A stretch of DNA of 64,000 bases. It comes from Diplolepis rosae. Its lineage: Eukaryota; Arthropoda; Insecta; Hymenoptera; Diplolepididae. The DNA lies in the NCBI GenBank assembly GCA_030998225.1, contig JAPYXD010000715.1, positions 7,816,501 through 7,880,500 on the forward strand, given 5' to 3'. Made by a program: the position numbers and the translations under genes. The notes below the pieces were generated by a model. That model worked only from the letters and a program-made list of their open reading frames with translations, searched no databases and had not been told where the DNA came from. Position 1 is the first letter of the stretch. Each line of letters begins with the position of its first letter. Shown in pieces: positions 25,201 to 34,445 of the stretch.

Positions 25201-28200
25201 TCCGTATATTATATGTCTTTTTTTATCTTCTTTGTTGTAATAAAACAATTAACAATATTCTTTCAAATAAACATAAACACTTCAATATCTATGGTTATAC
25301 AATGTATGGATTTACGAAAAATAGCAAAGTATCAAGTTATCACCTATGGCAGAATTCAGGGCTCATTTAGGGCTCTCTAAATACCCCATTGCTGAATTTA
25401 ATGCTCCGTTATTTTTTAAAAAAACAAGGGGTTACGCTAGCTTAACGTTAAGTTGACGTAACCACAGGTTATAATAACAATTAAACAAGTTATCACCTAT
25501 ACCAGAATTCAAGGCTCATTTAGGGCTCTCGAAATACCCCATTGCTGAATTTAATGCTCCGTTATTTAGAAAAAAAACAATGGGTTCCGCTGGCTTGACG
25601 ATAAGTTGACGTAACTGCGGGTTATAATAACAATTAAATAAGTTATCACCTATACCAGAATTTAAGGCTTATTTAGGGCTCTTGAAATACCCCATTACTG
25701 AATTTAATGCTCCATTATTTTTTAAAAAAACAATGGGTTCCGCTGCCTTAACGTTAAGTTGACGTAACCACAGGTTTAAATAACAGTTAAACAAGTAATC
25801 ACCTTTAACAGATTTTAAGGCTCATTTAGGGGTCATTGAATATCCCATCCAAAGTTCCAATTTTATTTGTTTAAACAACTTATGTTAAAAACGGCTCCTT
25901 GAGAAATTGACTGTTTAGATCGATTTTGTAAAGACAGTCATATATGTTCCGTATATCTCATGTTTTATTTTCTCATATTGTTTGTAATAAAAGTTTCAAC
26001 AATATGCTCTCAAACAACTAGAAGCATATTTATATATATGTTATATATGGTTATACAAATAATGCTTTTACGGAGGTCCGATCAGCTGGCACCTCCAGTA
26101 CATAAAAATGGTATGTATACATTGTACCATAGTTTTAGTTGCCCAAAGTTTTAATTGCCCATAAAATCACCAGACGTCACTATATTTGAAAAGCAGTGTT
26201 AGACGAAGATTATGAAAGGAATGTGTTGGCAAAAACTGCGAGGATTGCAAGATGCAGGATTCCTGTACATTTCCCTAAGGCGCTCTCTACCGCCTATATT
26301 TGATATATACTTGCAATTTTTGCCAACGCATTCCTTTCATAATCTTCGTCAAACACTGCTTTTCAAATATAGGGACTTCTGGTGATTTTATGGGCAATTG
26401 AAACTTTGGGCAACTAAAACTATGGTACAATGTATACCTACCCATAAAAACCTTAAAATTTGAAAAACTGACTATAACCGAATTTCGGGCTATTTTCGGG
26501 CTCTTGAAATACCCCGAAATCAATTTCGAAAAAACATTTTGAACAAAAAAAACTATTCGAGAATTCTGGTATAGGTGATAACTTGTTTAATTGTTATTAT
26601 AACCCGTGGTTACGTCAACTTAACGTTAGGGCAGCGGCACCCATTGTTTTTTTAAAAAAATAATGGAGCATTAAATTCAGCAATGGGGTATTTCGAGAGC
26701 CCTAAATGAGCCTTAAATTCTGGTATAGGTGATGACTTATTTAATTGTTATTATAACCTGTGGTTACGTCAACTTAACGTTAAGCCAGCGGAACCCATTG
26801 TTTTTTTTCTAAATAACGGAGCATTAAATTCAGCAATGGGGTATTTCGAGAGCCCTAAATGAGCATTGAATTCTGGTATAGGTGATAACTTGTTTAATTG
26901 TTATTATAACCTGTGGTTACGTCAACTTAACGTTAAGCCAGCGGAAACCATTGTTTTTTTAAAAAATAATGGAGCATTAAATTCAGCAATGGGGTATTTC
27001 GAGAGCCCTAAATGAGCCCTAAATTCTGCCGTAGGTGATAACTTGATACTTTGCTATTTTTCGTTAAAGCATACTTTGTATAACCACAGATATTGAAGTA
27101 TTTGTGTTTATTTGAGAGCATATTGTTAATTGTTTTATTACAACAAAGAAGATAAAAAAAAAGACATAAAATATACGGAACATGTATGATTGTCTATACA
27201 AAATCGATCTAGTAAACATTTAATTTTTCAAGGAGCTGTTTGTAACATTAGTTGTTTAAACAAACAAAATTAAAAATTTGTATGGTGTATTTCGAGAGCC
27301 CTAAAAAAGAAGAAGTTTTTAATGTCAACCGGAAGTAGTGACTAATTCAATGCCTTAATTTTTAAACTACATGCAAAAGTAATAAATAAACAATTCTTAA
27401 AAGAAAACAATGAAAATTTTTTTCCTTAACTCATTGGCGTTGCCAATGAGTTAAAGAAAATTTAACTATTAGAAATTATTGATTGAATAATATCACTAAA
27501 GCGTTTATAAATATTAATTCACAGCTGTGTTGCATTGACCTAGTGTATTGCCGCCATACTCAATTATGGAATCAACCTAAGTAAAGATGGCGGCTCAGCC
27601 TTCAATGAAGCACACGACTTTGCATTGATTGTGCATCCAGTGTATTATAGAGATCAGTGGTTTTTAAAACCGTTTATATACAGGTACATAAGAGTTGAAT
27701 TATGAAACGCGAATTAATTTATACTAAAAATAGCTATTATATATGACTATTATTAATAGTTCACGTTCATAACGTGAGATAATTTTTACTCTACTCCAAG
27801 GTACGTTTAATTGTTGAATTCTATAATCTATATTTTATAAATTTATAATAAATGTATATTTAATTATAATTAATAAATAAATACATATGCCCATTTAAAT
27901 ATATACAACATTATATACCATAATAATAAATATTACCGAGTTATATTTTAGTATTATTCAATAAATTTCATTTCATTAGTTTAATTAGGTATGCTATCAA
28001 TACTAATACCGGTAAAAAAGCTTGGATTTCATATTGTTTTTTTAATATTTACACTTTTCCCTTTATACTATATTTGAATTTACCGCAACATTCTTTGTAA
28101 TCAACCTAAGTAAATATGGCGGCTCAGCATTCAATTGGGCACACGACTTTGCGGACTTTTCCATATTGGCATTGTGCATCCAGTGTATTATAGAGATCAG

Positions 28201-31200
28201 TGGACCAATGCCTTTTGATATGTCTCCTTATACTACTTCGTGCCGCCTGCTTGCCTATCTTTTATCATTGCTAGTGAAAAGGAACTTCCTTGGTAATCGA
28301 TTGAGCTTGGCGGTTAACCTCAGACATATCAGACAAATACTCTTTTTTTGAATGTGACTTTACCACACAAAACCTTGTATATATTTAAAAAAGGGTCATT
28401 TCTCAGGAACTAGTAAAGCTGGAAAGTTGAAGTTTTGCATGACTACATAGACGATAAATACTTTTTCGTTGAATGCAATGTTACTGCAAATAACTTTGTG
28501 TGTGCTAAGAATAACAAAACGATAGCAAGCGATGTTAAGGCACATTTTTTCTCATTTGAATTTGAATAATAAAATCGAATGTTCAAAATTTTCGGTGGTA
28601 TTGGCATTAATAATGTATTGTAATGTATTTTTATGTAATAAAGTAACATCCTAAACCATATTAAGATTAGTCATGAATTCATTTTTAAGACTTCCGTGTT
28701 TCGCCTCTTCCTTTAAATTGCTAACTTTTTAATATAAATTTTCACATAATAATAATAATAAATTTGCATAAGCTTTGCGTTTCAGCAACTTATACCATAC
28801 GTTTTTCAATTACGGATTGGATTGCAAATCAACATCAATTATTAGGATAAAACATACATCAACGAAATTCAACTATTTTTGCACCTATTTTCGGTCCTAA
28901 TGACTTAAATGTTTGAAAAAGTCTTTAGTACACTGAAAAAATTTTGGTGCACCGGATGCACCACCTACAGTACGCCGGCTCCACTGCAGATTCGGAGCAA
29001 CCGTTACACAGATTTCGGGCGTACAGATGCGCGAAAGTAAGGGGCAAATGTTGTCCCTTATGTGTGTTCATTATAGGCTTCAATATATGCACAGGGCATT
29101 CAATCATATAATGAATTTAATAATGTGCCATTTATTTCATAAACCTCTTCACATGCAATGAAGAGGTTAAGTCACTATTTTTGCTTGAGGAATTTATAGG
29201 TTACAGGGCATCAGCTGCCCAGAACTGAGGTATAAGATTTATCACGACGTTTGGCGCTGCAGCTGTCCCTATAGGTGCAACCGCTGCACCGAAATTTTTT
29301 CAGTGTACAAATATTTGAAAAAATAGTATGACAGATACAAAAGCGTTCGAGGACGTATAAATAATTTTGAATAAAAGCGAAAACTTTGGACCATTAAATA
29401 AATAATATCAGTGCCATTTTTCTAACTATTAAAGCCTTACTAACTTCTTCCTCGAAAGCATTATTAATAATGATTTAATGCTTTATATTTTTCATCCAAA
29501 TAGAACTAATATTGTGATTGTGATATGATCTTATTACATTTTATGTTCTTTGTCTTATTAATATATGTAGTTAATAATTAGAAAAAAAAACAATTAAAAA
29601 TATTGTTAAAACTCATAGAAACAGGAATGTGATACACGGGATATTAAAAATAAGACGACGAGAGCGATAAGCGCTCTGCTTTGTTCAACTTTCACGACGT
29701 AAAAGCGGAATTTTCAAATTTGTTTTATGAGTACTGTTAAATTTTATTATAGAAAATCAAAAAATTGAACAATTAATATATGATTTGGCATGATTTACAA
29801 TTCTTATTAAGAAATTGTGTATACAATATCAATAAATTACATTTATACTAGAATTTACCATTTTTAAGGGCGTTGGACAATGGGGTCTTGGAAATTTTTC
29901 TGTGTGCCCTCAATTACAAATACGGCACTGTCTGCGTATATATTTTCCAACCACAAATGCAGGCTAAATTAAACAAAACTCACTAAATATCCGGGGCCTA
30001 AGGTGATTCTGCGATTGCCATATATGCCCGCATTTCTACCTCATGCTGAGTAACGGAATATTTAGTGCGAAAATATTCATTTTCTGATAGGGGGAAATGC
30101 GGCAACTGGACCTCCGTGCTCTGAAATATTCAGGCATATTTATTTCTTTGTGCACAAGTCCGACACTAGAGAAACATTTCTAATAAATACGGGAAATTCT
30201 AAGACTTCTGACTTTACATATGTTAAGAATGCTTCTCCAGTGTCGGACTTATGCGCAAAAAAATGAATATGCAACAGTATTTGAGAGCACGGACGTTCAG
30301 TCGCCGTATTTCTCCCTATCAGAAGAAGAATATTTTCGCACTAAATATTTATTTACTTAGCATAAAGAGGAAATGCGGGCATATATAACGATCCAAGGAT
30401 CACCTAAGGCCCCGGATATTTGATGAGTTTTATTTCGTTTAGTCTACATTTGCGGATGAAAAATAGATATGGGTAGGTATACATTGTACCATAGTTTTAG
30501 TTGCCCAAAGTTTCAATTGCCCATAAAATCACCAGACGTCACTATATTTGAAAAGCAGTGTTAGACGAAGATTATGAAAGGAATGTGTTGGCAAAAACTG
30601 CGAGGATTGCAAGATGCAGGATTCCTGTACATTTCCGTGAAACGCTCTCTACCGCCTATATTTGATATATACTTGCAATTTTTGCCAACGCATTCCTTTC
30701 ATAATCTTCGTCAAACACTGCTTTTCAAATATAGTGACTTCTGGTGATTTTATGGGCAATTGAAACTTTGGGCAACTAAAACTATGGTACAATGTATACC
30801 TACCATAGATATGCGTATGCAGGCAGTGTCGTATTTATAATTGGGGGCATCCAAAAAAATTTCAATGACCCCATTTGTCCAAGGTCCTTAATATTGAAAT
30901 AATGCCCATATCGAAAATCTTACCTAACTTTTCAAGTATCAGTTTTGTTAACAATTGTCGGTCAAATGTGAATTTGTACATAGGTGAGAGCGTATCGCTC
31001 TAGCTCCCGTATACACTTTCCCAATTATCAATCACCCTTTTTTCATTCATCCACACTTTTTATGCACAAATTGTGATGTGTGTATAACATTTTTGCTTCT
31101 ACGAGTTTTTACAATATTTTTGGCGGTGCTTATTCATATTATTGACTATATATTAAGAAGACGAACACGAGTTATAATATGTTCCTGAGGAAGAAGCCAG

Positions 31201-31697
31201 TGAGGCTTGGAAACGTTGAGCAGTGACAATGATATTAATTTAATGGTCCTAAGTCATTGACAACAATGAAACCAATAAAAAATAATCTTTTCAAATTTCT
31301 TATTAAGATAATGTAAAAACAAATATATCATACCTTCTTCTTCACTCTCTTCCAGTACATTTTTCTGTTTTTCTTTCAATCCTCTCTCTTCTTCCTAGAA
31401 TATCCAAACATAGTAACTTAAATATATCTAACCTAATTTTCATAAAGCAATATACAGAGATATAAAATAGATTTACAGCGCTTGCACGAAACTTACAAAT
31501 AGGTGGGAAGTAGAAGTAAAAATTAAAAACATGGTAATAAAAAGATGTATGCGAATCTAAATGCACTTCAAGGTTATCTTTATGCAGGAATTTATTTTTT
31601 ACACGGAATGCGAATCGAAAGTTGATCTGTATTTATTGAAAGTAAATTTGTTGCTTACTTCGCTTTCATCCTCTTCATTATGTATCATACATAACAT
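7191..31697 (-). CDS. Spt6: Transcription elongation factor SPT6, eight-exon gene
   Basis: SPT6 is the nuclear histone chaperone and elongation factor that travels with RNA polymerase II. I joined eight exons: 31697-31659, 31394-31334, 19695-19559, 19447-19379, 18809-18667, 18583-18343, 15437-14106, 10277-7191. All junctions have GT-AG ends and phases that add up to one frame of about 1,702 residues; the human protein has about 1,726. Domain order is canonical: acidic N-terminus, TDEALQEAKEIFG and TIFKIYE motifs, DIPERMQLRS, core, YqgF-like (about 730-870), HhH, S1 (about 1175-1240), tandem SH2 (about 1275-1475). Oddities are a divergent HhH hairpin (GLGHRTAG, usually GLGPRKG), a short acidic N-terminus, and a very basic C-terminal tail (about 1630-1702) without the usual ATPLYDE-type end. 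Exon 1 is the least certain. It may be a diverged paralogue rather than the only copy. Confidence 0.9.
11475..12915. mobile_element. Foldback element with a nested element inside
   Basis: The left arm (about 11475-11575) contains GTGCAGAAGGCGCCTGGCAC and TATAAAATACCTAACAATG. The same sequences recur in reverse at 12825-12915, ending TTTTGCACAGCAGTGTA. The arms differ at roughly one base in eight by eye. A second inverted-repeat element (11978-12740) lies inside. No coding frame was found. Confidence 0.6.
11978..12740. mobile_element. Nested MITE, 763 bp
   Basis: The left end AAGTAAGAGAGGGGATACGC, followed by GTTGCCATGCGCTGCGTTTAATTG-type sequence, is repeated in reverse at 12688-12740 (GCAACGCGTATCCCCTCTCTTACCT). 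It is inserted within the larger foldback element and has no coding capacity. Confidence 0.65.
13377..13641. repeat. Inverted repeat carrying a hammerhead-like motif
   Basis: The arms TTGATGTTCTTAGTTGGC (13380) and GCCAACTAAGAACATCAA (13621-13638) are perfect complements. Between them lies CTGATGAGAACTC, a short loop, then GAGTCGAAAC at about 13545-13577, which fits the CUGANGA - stem II - GAAA core of a hammerhead ribozyme. Stem III is only partly formed (GTTT/AAAC). Similar copies with the same flank (ACCCTAAAGCCAA) lie at 53.1 kb and, more decayed, at 57.1 kb. Confidence 0.5.
14106..15437 (-). CDS. Spt6: SPT6 exon 7: core and DNA-binding-like region
   Basis: The exon encodes 444 residues from IYITDIPERMQLRSVPVRPV to VEMALTKM. 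The acceptor TTTTAG precedes ATT-TAC. It carries the conserved SPT6 core: NQHFEVPFIAFYRKEHV, ELDINDLWKVY, KKFGLPPEDFAENL, VYSMKYLKNKPVRDLTSDQF and YYRDEFSKIVQEWN. A charged low-complexity insert (KKRKAQEKEKKLKRQQ and an acidic stretch after it) sits near residue 195, where other SPT6 proteins also vary. Confidence 0.93.
15489..16287. mobile_element. Tc1/mariner-type palindromic MITE, 799 bp
   Basis: The ends CACTACCGCCAAAAGGTATC and the complement of GATATCTTCTGGCGGTAGTG are inverted and flanked by TA (15487-15488, 16288-16289). Almost the whole element is a palindrome, including TTATCACGTGAGAAA on the left and TTTCTCACGTGATAA on the right. It contains no transposase. CACTACCG ends are typical of Tc1-like transposons. 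Confidence 0.75.
16337..16955. mobile_element. MITE with ~45-bp inverted ends
   Basis: The left end GGTCCCCACCTGTGTGATGG, followed by a GAGCGCTTTTTTAGAA segment, matches in reverse the right end TTTCTAAAAAAGCGCTC...CACACAGATTGACCCCC. Target duplications were not clear. The interior is not coding. Confidence 0.6.
17024..17098 (-). other. tRNA-like segment (SINE head or tRNA relic)
   Basis: The minus strand reads TGTAGCTCAGTTTGTTAGAA (box A-like, D-arm) and later CCAGGCTCGAATC (box B-like, T-arm), with about 35 bases between them as in a tRNA. Acceptor-stem pairing is poor, so it is more likely a tRNA-derived repeat than a working tRNA. A related segment lies at 37.9 kb. Confidence 0.4.
17168..17704. 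mobile_element. MITE with an internal palindrome
   Basis: Inverted ends contain AGAAGGTTAAATT and GCCACTGTCTACATTATCGGA on the left and the complements TCCAATAATGTAGACAGTG and TTCAACCTTCT on the right. Inside, 17360-17580 is another palindrome (GGTCTCTCCATAATAGGACG against CGTCCTATTGTGGAGAGATC). Both strands therefore give mirrored open frames that are not genes. The terminal motif recurs at 37.7 kb. Confidence 0.65.
18343..18583 (-). CDS. Spt6: SPT6 exon 6
   Basis: 241 nt encode EALQEAKEIFGIDFVGEIFG through KTIFKIYETSRLKCR to MDIDNE. These are hallmark SPT6 motifs (ALQEAqEIFGvDF and sIFemYEPSEL), so the exon is secure. The upstream codon is split across the intron, GA then A giving Glu. Confidence 0.9.
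18667..18809 (-). CDS. Spt6: SPT6 exon 5
   Basis: 143 nt run from VEDETVLSNHIERNVMQEGD through FVVKEKSKLMN to MDDIFTD. FVV followed by basic residues and TDEALQEA across the next junction fits the DDFIVDD...YTDAALQEA region of other SPT6 proteins, though it is shortened and less acidic here. The donor GA|GTAGG and acceptor AAAAG are both present. Confidence 0.8.
18810..19378 (-). other. SPT6 intron 4 (569 bp)
   Basis: Bounded by GAT|GTATGC at 19379/19378 and AAAAG at 18810. AT-rich, with no repeat or gene recognised. Confidence 0.7.
19379..19447 (-). CDS. Spt6: SPT6 exon 4
   Basis: 69 nt encode ERFRRVLRMKTEPEEESELQ and three more residues. RFRRVxRxxxEExEEE matches the basic-then-acidic stretch after LIEENLG in insect SPT6. 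Acceptor TTTTTTTAG, donor GTATGC. Confidence 0.8.
19559..19695 (-). CDS. Spt6: SPT6 exon 3
   Basis: 137 nt encode an acidic stretch (LVLQYGEESDDGEDSKEIKK) followed by KRQKSEDEIS and EDCKHFKENL. The order KKRxxSDDE - acidic - LxEENLG is that of the SPT6 N-terminus. The first codon is completed by the G ending exon 2. The donor is TTG|GTAACT. Confidence 0.8.
20250..20702. repeat. Inverted repeat (foldback)
   Basis: The left arm AAGTTTCTTCGGCCCTTGCG followed by ACTGTGTCGGAGGTGAATTTTGC (20260-20312) recurs inverted in two overlapping pieces at about 20605-20700 (GCAAAATCCACCTCTGACAC; GGCCGAAGAAACTTG). The centre is AT-rich. Confidence 0.5.
20706..21203. mobile_element. MITE with TATTGTACAAGTACAAAAAG ends
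   Basis: The left end (about 20708) TATTGTACAAGTACAAAAAG and its perfect complement at about 21178-21201 (CTTTTTGTACTTGTACAATA) bound ~495 bp without a convincing gene. Poly-purine/pyrimidine tracts continue the arms. Confidence 0.65.
23325..23390 (-). other. Possible terminal exon inside the transposon
   Basis: On the minus strand, TTCTTTCAG is followed by an open frame of 21 codons (LEQLITPEQFKCMMKYAKKI, then Glu and stop). The polypyrimidine tract, AG and coding-like composition suggest a 3' terminal exon, either of a lost transposase or of a captured gene. No other exon was identified. Confidence 0.3.
23618..25082 (+). repeat. 153-bp satellite array, forward orientation
   Basis: About nine and a half tandem units. 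The marker CAATGGGTTCC recurs (with single-base variants) at 23741, 23894, 24047, 24200, 24354, 24507, 24660, 24813 and 24966, giving a 153-bp period (one 154). Each unit contains TTAACGTTAAGTTGACGTAA and GGGCTCTCGAAATACCCCAT. By eye the units differ at a few percent. Confidence 0.93.
25330..25850 (+). repeat. 153-bp satellite, second forward block
   Basis: Three further units of the same repeat resume after a 250-bp spacer (25083-25330). The spacer sequence (TTTAAACAACTAATGTTAC...) recurs with changes after this block (25840-26050) and inverted at 27050-27290. Confidence 0.88.
26110..26442. mobile_element. Mutator-like MITE, copy 1 (333 bp)
   Basis: An almost complete palindrome with ends GGTATGTATACATTGTACCA and GGTACAATGTATACCTACC. 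It is flanked by CATAAAAAT (26101-26109) and CATAAAAAC (26443-26451), a 9-bp target duplication with one mismatch. A 9-bp duplication with long inverted repeats points to Mutator-like elements. Inserted within the satellite element. Confidence 0.8.
26565..27045 (-). repeat. 153-bp satellite, inverted block
   Basis: About three units in the opposite orientation (TTACGTCAACTTAACGTTAA, ATGGGGTATTTCGAGAGCCC). Together with the forward blocks they make the whole element a very large imperfect palindrome. Confidence 0.9.
28931..29305. mobile_element. TA-flanked MITE, 375 bp
   Basis: The ends CACTGAAAAAATTTTGGTGC and the complement of GCACCGAAATTTTTTCAGTG are flanked by TA on both sides. GC content is higher than the surroundings and the element is non-coding. 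Confidence 0.7.
29865..30892. mobile_element. Palindromic element with an inserted Mutator-like MITE
   Basis: The left end GGCGTTGGACAATGGGGTCTTG is mirrored by GACCCCATTTGTCCAAGGTCC at about 30870-30892. Inner arms (TATTTAGTGCGAAAATATTC; ATGCCCGCATTTC) are mirrored around 30180. The right arm is interrupted at 30472-30804 by a second 333-bp MITE. Confidence 0.7.
30472..30804. mobile_element. Mutator-like MITE, copy 2 (333 bp)
   Basis: Same length and nearly same sequence as 26110-26442. The perfect 9-bp target duplication ATAGATATG flanks it at 30463-30471 and 30805-30813. High similarity between copies suggests recent activity. Confidence 0.88.
31334..31394 (-). CDS. Spt6: SPT6 exon 2 (acidic)
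   Basis: 61 nt encode EEERGLKEKQKNVLEESEEE plus one base, with acceptor TTCTAG and donor GTATGA. The Glu-rich, Lys-rich, SEEED pattern matches the N-terminal EEELxxxERKRLKKLK...DSSEEEE of insect SPT6. The phase is right to join exon 3 across the 11.6-kb intron. Confidence 0.72.
31659..31697 (-). CDS. Spt6: SPT6 putative exon 1
   Basis: 39 nt encode MLCMIHNEEDESE and end at GAA|GTAAGC, a strong donor in phase 0 with exon 2. An in-frame stop lies four codons upstream. NEEDESE-EEE recalls the SEAEESEEEEE start of other SPT6 proteins, but the first residues differ, so the true start could be the second Met (31688) or another upstream exon. A transposon begins ~160 bp upstream. Confidence 0.5.
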
Positions 31698-32665
31698 TTT
31701 GTTGAATTATGATTATAAGACACTATTTCGTGATAATAACTCTTTCGGCCTATTACTTCAAATATAAATGAGCTGAGCTGAGTCTTCTTCTAATTTCATT
31801 TGATTGCATTGGTGTCATTCTCTATGGTGAGAAATAATGTAGACATGGAGACCAGCCCACGGTCGTATAGACAGGTCCGGCATCTCCCGTGGTGGGGGAT
31901 GTTCCCTTATTGAAGTCAGAATGTTTCATATTTATGCCACGGATAGCGCTGGTATTGAGTAGTGGCCCGATGAACGCACCGTAGCATGTATGTATATAGA
32001 TATACCCAGAACCAGCCCTGTCCGACTAAAAACAAAATGGCGGTTCATTAGTGATTATGGTTTCTATGTGCATTGTACTAATAGACAAATATTTAAAAAA
32101 AATTTAATAATTAAGTTTCTGAACAATATAAAATGAAAAACAGTTCCTAAAATGATTATAGGACATAAAATACATATTTTGCATAAATCAATTAATACAA
32201 AATAAAAAAAAGAACACATTAAACTTCGTAAAATATATATTGTGGATACGCATGAAGAATTCTTGAGGCCCTGAACAAAATTTTTTTTATGTTATCCCCA
32301 TATAACTGAAAATATATTTAAAAATAAATAAAAAGCTTAAGCTTAAAAATAGAAGTATTTTCCATTTTTATTTTCCAGCTTCAACCGAATGAAATGAAAA
32401 ATAAATATTTTGTTAAGCCCTGTGTTCAACATAAAAGACCATGCGAAGGGAAATATATACTCAATTAAAAATTTGTAAATGTAACAAAAAATATTCATTA
32501 CTATAAAATTTGCTAGTACATATTTTTACCATATTTTAAATTTTTAACATGTACAGATCGATGATGACTAGTTAAGTGTCGCAAACTTTGGCTGCTTTTT
32601 TTTTTCAAGACGCTAAATTTTTAAATTCAAGCCATTTCCTTTCTTACGAATTGTCTCATTCTTAT

Positions 32666-33073
32666 TTAAAATAAAATCACATATGCTGACATCTCTACAG
32701 CTTCATTGGCATGTTCTTTGCATTGAAAAATAAATTTTTTTTCATCAGATGAAATTAAATCGTCTAGAATTAGATCAAAAGAATTGCTAGACCGGCAATG
32801 TTTGTTAAATAGATATTCGACAACTGTGATAAGCTTGTATAACTTAACATTTGGATGTAGGAAATCTTTATTTATTTTTGCAAATCTACGTAAACTTTCA
32901 GGTAACTGATCACAAGAAAAAGATATCGTATCTGCATAAATTTCAGAAGTAGTCAAAAATGCATTTAAGCATGTCGAACACTGAGTGTGCTGTTTAATGT
33001 AAGCAGTTATACGACCGGTTGTGTAAAAAATCAAACAATCTCTAACATCTGGTAAACTGTTCACTGTTTTCAA
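32666..33073 (-). pseudogene. P-type (THAP9-like) transposase C-terminal exon
   Basis: An open frame of 135 residues. It contains YTTGRITAYIKQHTQCSTCL, the GY-x-A...C-x2-C motif at the C-terminus of P/THAP9 transposases, then LRRFAKINKDFLHPNVKLYK and FNKHCR. The last ~25 codons (FQCKEHANEAVEM) lie in the inverted arm and are repeated at 35880-35935 and about 39.5 kb. Catalytic motifs are absent from this exon; the matching upstream part is at 34.9-35.2 kb. Confidence 0.75.
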
Positions 33074-33429
33074 AGTAAAATATCTGTTTCCAAACTAGAA
33101 AATTTTTTCTGAGTAAATTGACAATACTTTTTCGTTACACGTACACCGAAAAAAAATCTCAGTAGGTTTGACTACTTTTTAACTTACATTCCGTAGTTTG
33201 TAAAGGCCCCAGTGTCATTTTTGAAGTTAAGTGAACTGCAGGAACATAGGTAAATCAAATAAGATCAGTAGTTGAATCGATGAATATTCTTAGTACATTT
33301 CAAAACTTTATTTACTTTCAAGCAGTCTTTAATTTACTATTTTTATATACAAACCTACCTACAAACACACATTCCCCCCCTCTACACTACACAAACGCTC
33401 GTTTGGGTAGTATTAAAAATTATTCTTAA

Positions 33430-33501
33430 CGCTGCGGGTTCGAACCCTCTCTACTTGTAATTAACGCATTACTAACCTAACGACTAAGCCTCTCGGCAGC
33501 G
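33430..33501 (-). other. tRNA-like relic
   Basis: A 72-nt segment whose ends pair (CGCTGC/GCAGCG). It has a perfect box B, GGTTCGAACCC, and a GTAAT/ATTAC anticodon-like stem with a six-base loop. The D-arm is poor and box A imperfect, so it is probably a tRNA-derived repeat or pseudogene. Confidence 0.35.
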
Positions 33502-33989
33502 CACGCTTGGAATACAAGGAAGAAAATAGCGCTTATAACCTTCAACTACTGCAGGGCTGTGTAAGAAGTGTATAGGCCCCGTGTAATCGGGAATTTTTAG
33601 ATTTTATCCCAATTTACGATTCAGATTAAAATTTTTAAGATTTTTAATTATTAAGTCGATTTTCTATAAAATAAAATATTTTTGAAGGAAAGCGATCAAA
33701 TTTTTGAATTTATTAAAGAACATTACATAATAAAAAGATTTGTATACATTTTAGAATTATTAACTTTGATTATTGTATATTAGTGATACATTATACAGGT
33801 TATGATTCCTTTAATTTTTGTTCTCAAGAGTAAAATCAACGTATGTTCAGAATCTAAAAATTTTGAGTTTATTCAATTCCAAAAATATGATGAAACTTTG
33901 GAATCAAGAAAATTATCTCATAACGAAATTATGCATTCAAGTTCGCAATATGTTATTCCAACTTATGAAGTACTATTAAAAAAAATAGT

Positions 33990-34135
33990 ACACATGGACT
34001 CCATACTGGGACAGTACTATACCAGTACCGCGCCAACGCTCGGCGCGGTACTAATGATCAGTGCTGGCATTGCTCCTCATTTACAACTGGCGCGGTACCA
34101 TGCCGTTCGTATGATCCGACATTTCCGGCTGGGTA
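33990..34135. repeat. Direct copy of the tandem-repeat end
   Basis: This GC-richer stretch (GTACCGCGCCAACGCTCGG, then GGCGCGGTACTAAT and TTTACAACTGGCGCGGTAC) is repeated in the same direction at 34780-34920. The two bracket the unrelated 34136-34440 segment and the tandem array. Confidence 0.7.
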
Positions 34136-34445
34136 CACTCGTTTACTTAAATCAGAATAATAATATCAAGTCGAAGCTAAGGAACGTCTTAAAGACGTTG
34201 GTTTTAAAACGCAGAAGCAGCTCAAGATGAACTTTGTATATTTCCAATATTTTGATAATAAATAAATTTAATTCTTAAATTACACTCTTTAAATCCGAAT
34301 TAGTCAGAACTGACTAATTGTTAGTTAAATTTAAGTAATTTTTAGTAGAAAACGTTACAGAAACATTAGTAAAAATAAAATTACTATAATTAATTAGTCA
34401 AATATATTAAACTATTAATTATTGTGAGATAAATCAATTTATCTA

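Larger units (their letters stand above)
22755..28202. mobile_element. 5.4-kb inverted-repeat transposon (hAT-like) filled with satellite arrays
   Basis: The ends CACTGATCTCTATAATACAC and the exact complement at 28183-28202 are flanked by the identical 8-bp duplication GACCAATG (22747-22754 and 28203-28210). An 8-bp duplication fits the hAT or P superfamilies. The inverted arms are about 530 bp (to about 23285 and from about 27665). An extra internal copy of the terminus sits at 27540-27661, so the right arm is duplicated or a second element is nested. There is no transposase. Most of the interior is a 153-bp satellite in opposite orientations, plus one Mutator-like MITE. Confidence 0.85.
19696..31333 (-). 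other. SPT6 intron 2 (11,638 bp), packed with transposons
   Basis: Bounded by GTATGA at 31333 and AATTAG at 19696. Removing it restores phase (G + AT = Asp). The contents are listed separately: two MITEs (20.2-21.2 kb), a 5.4-kb satellite-bearing element (22.8-28.2 kb), a TA-flanked MITE (28.9 kb), a palindromic element (29.9-30.9 kb) and two Mutator-like MITEs. The parts 19696-20240, 21204-22746, 28211-28928 and 29308-29864 show no gene; 30892-31333 has only a hammerhead-like motif near 31190. Confidence 0.75.

Noticed and set aside
23618..27045. Regular repeats considered as a CRISPR array
   Set aside because: Units are contiguous 153-bp satellite copies without unique spacers, in a eukaryotic genome and in both orientations.
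33802..34230. 142-codon plus-strand frame
   Set aside because: Its second half is the repeated GC-rich sequence found again at 34.8 kb and the first half has no recognisable domain; likely fortuitous inside the P-type element.
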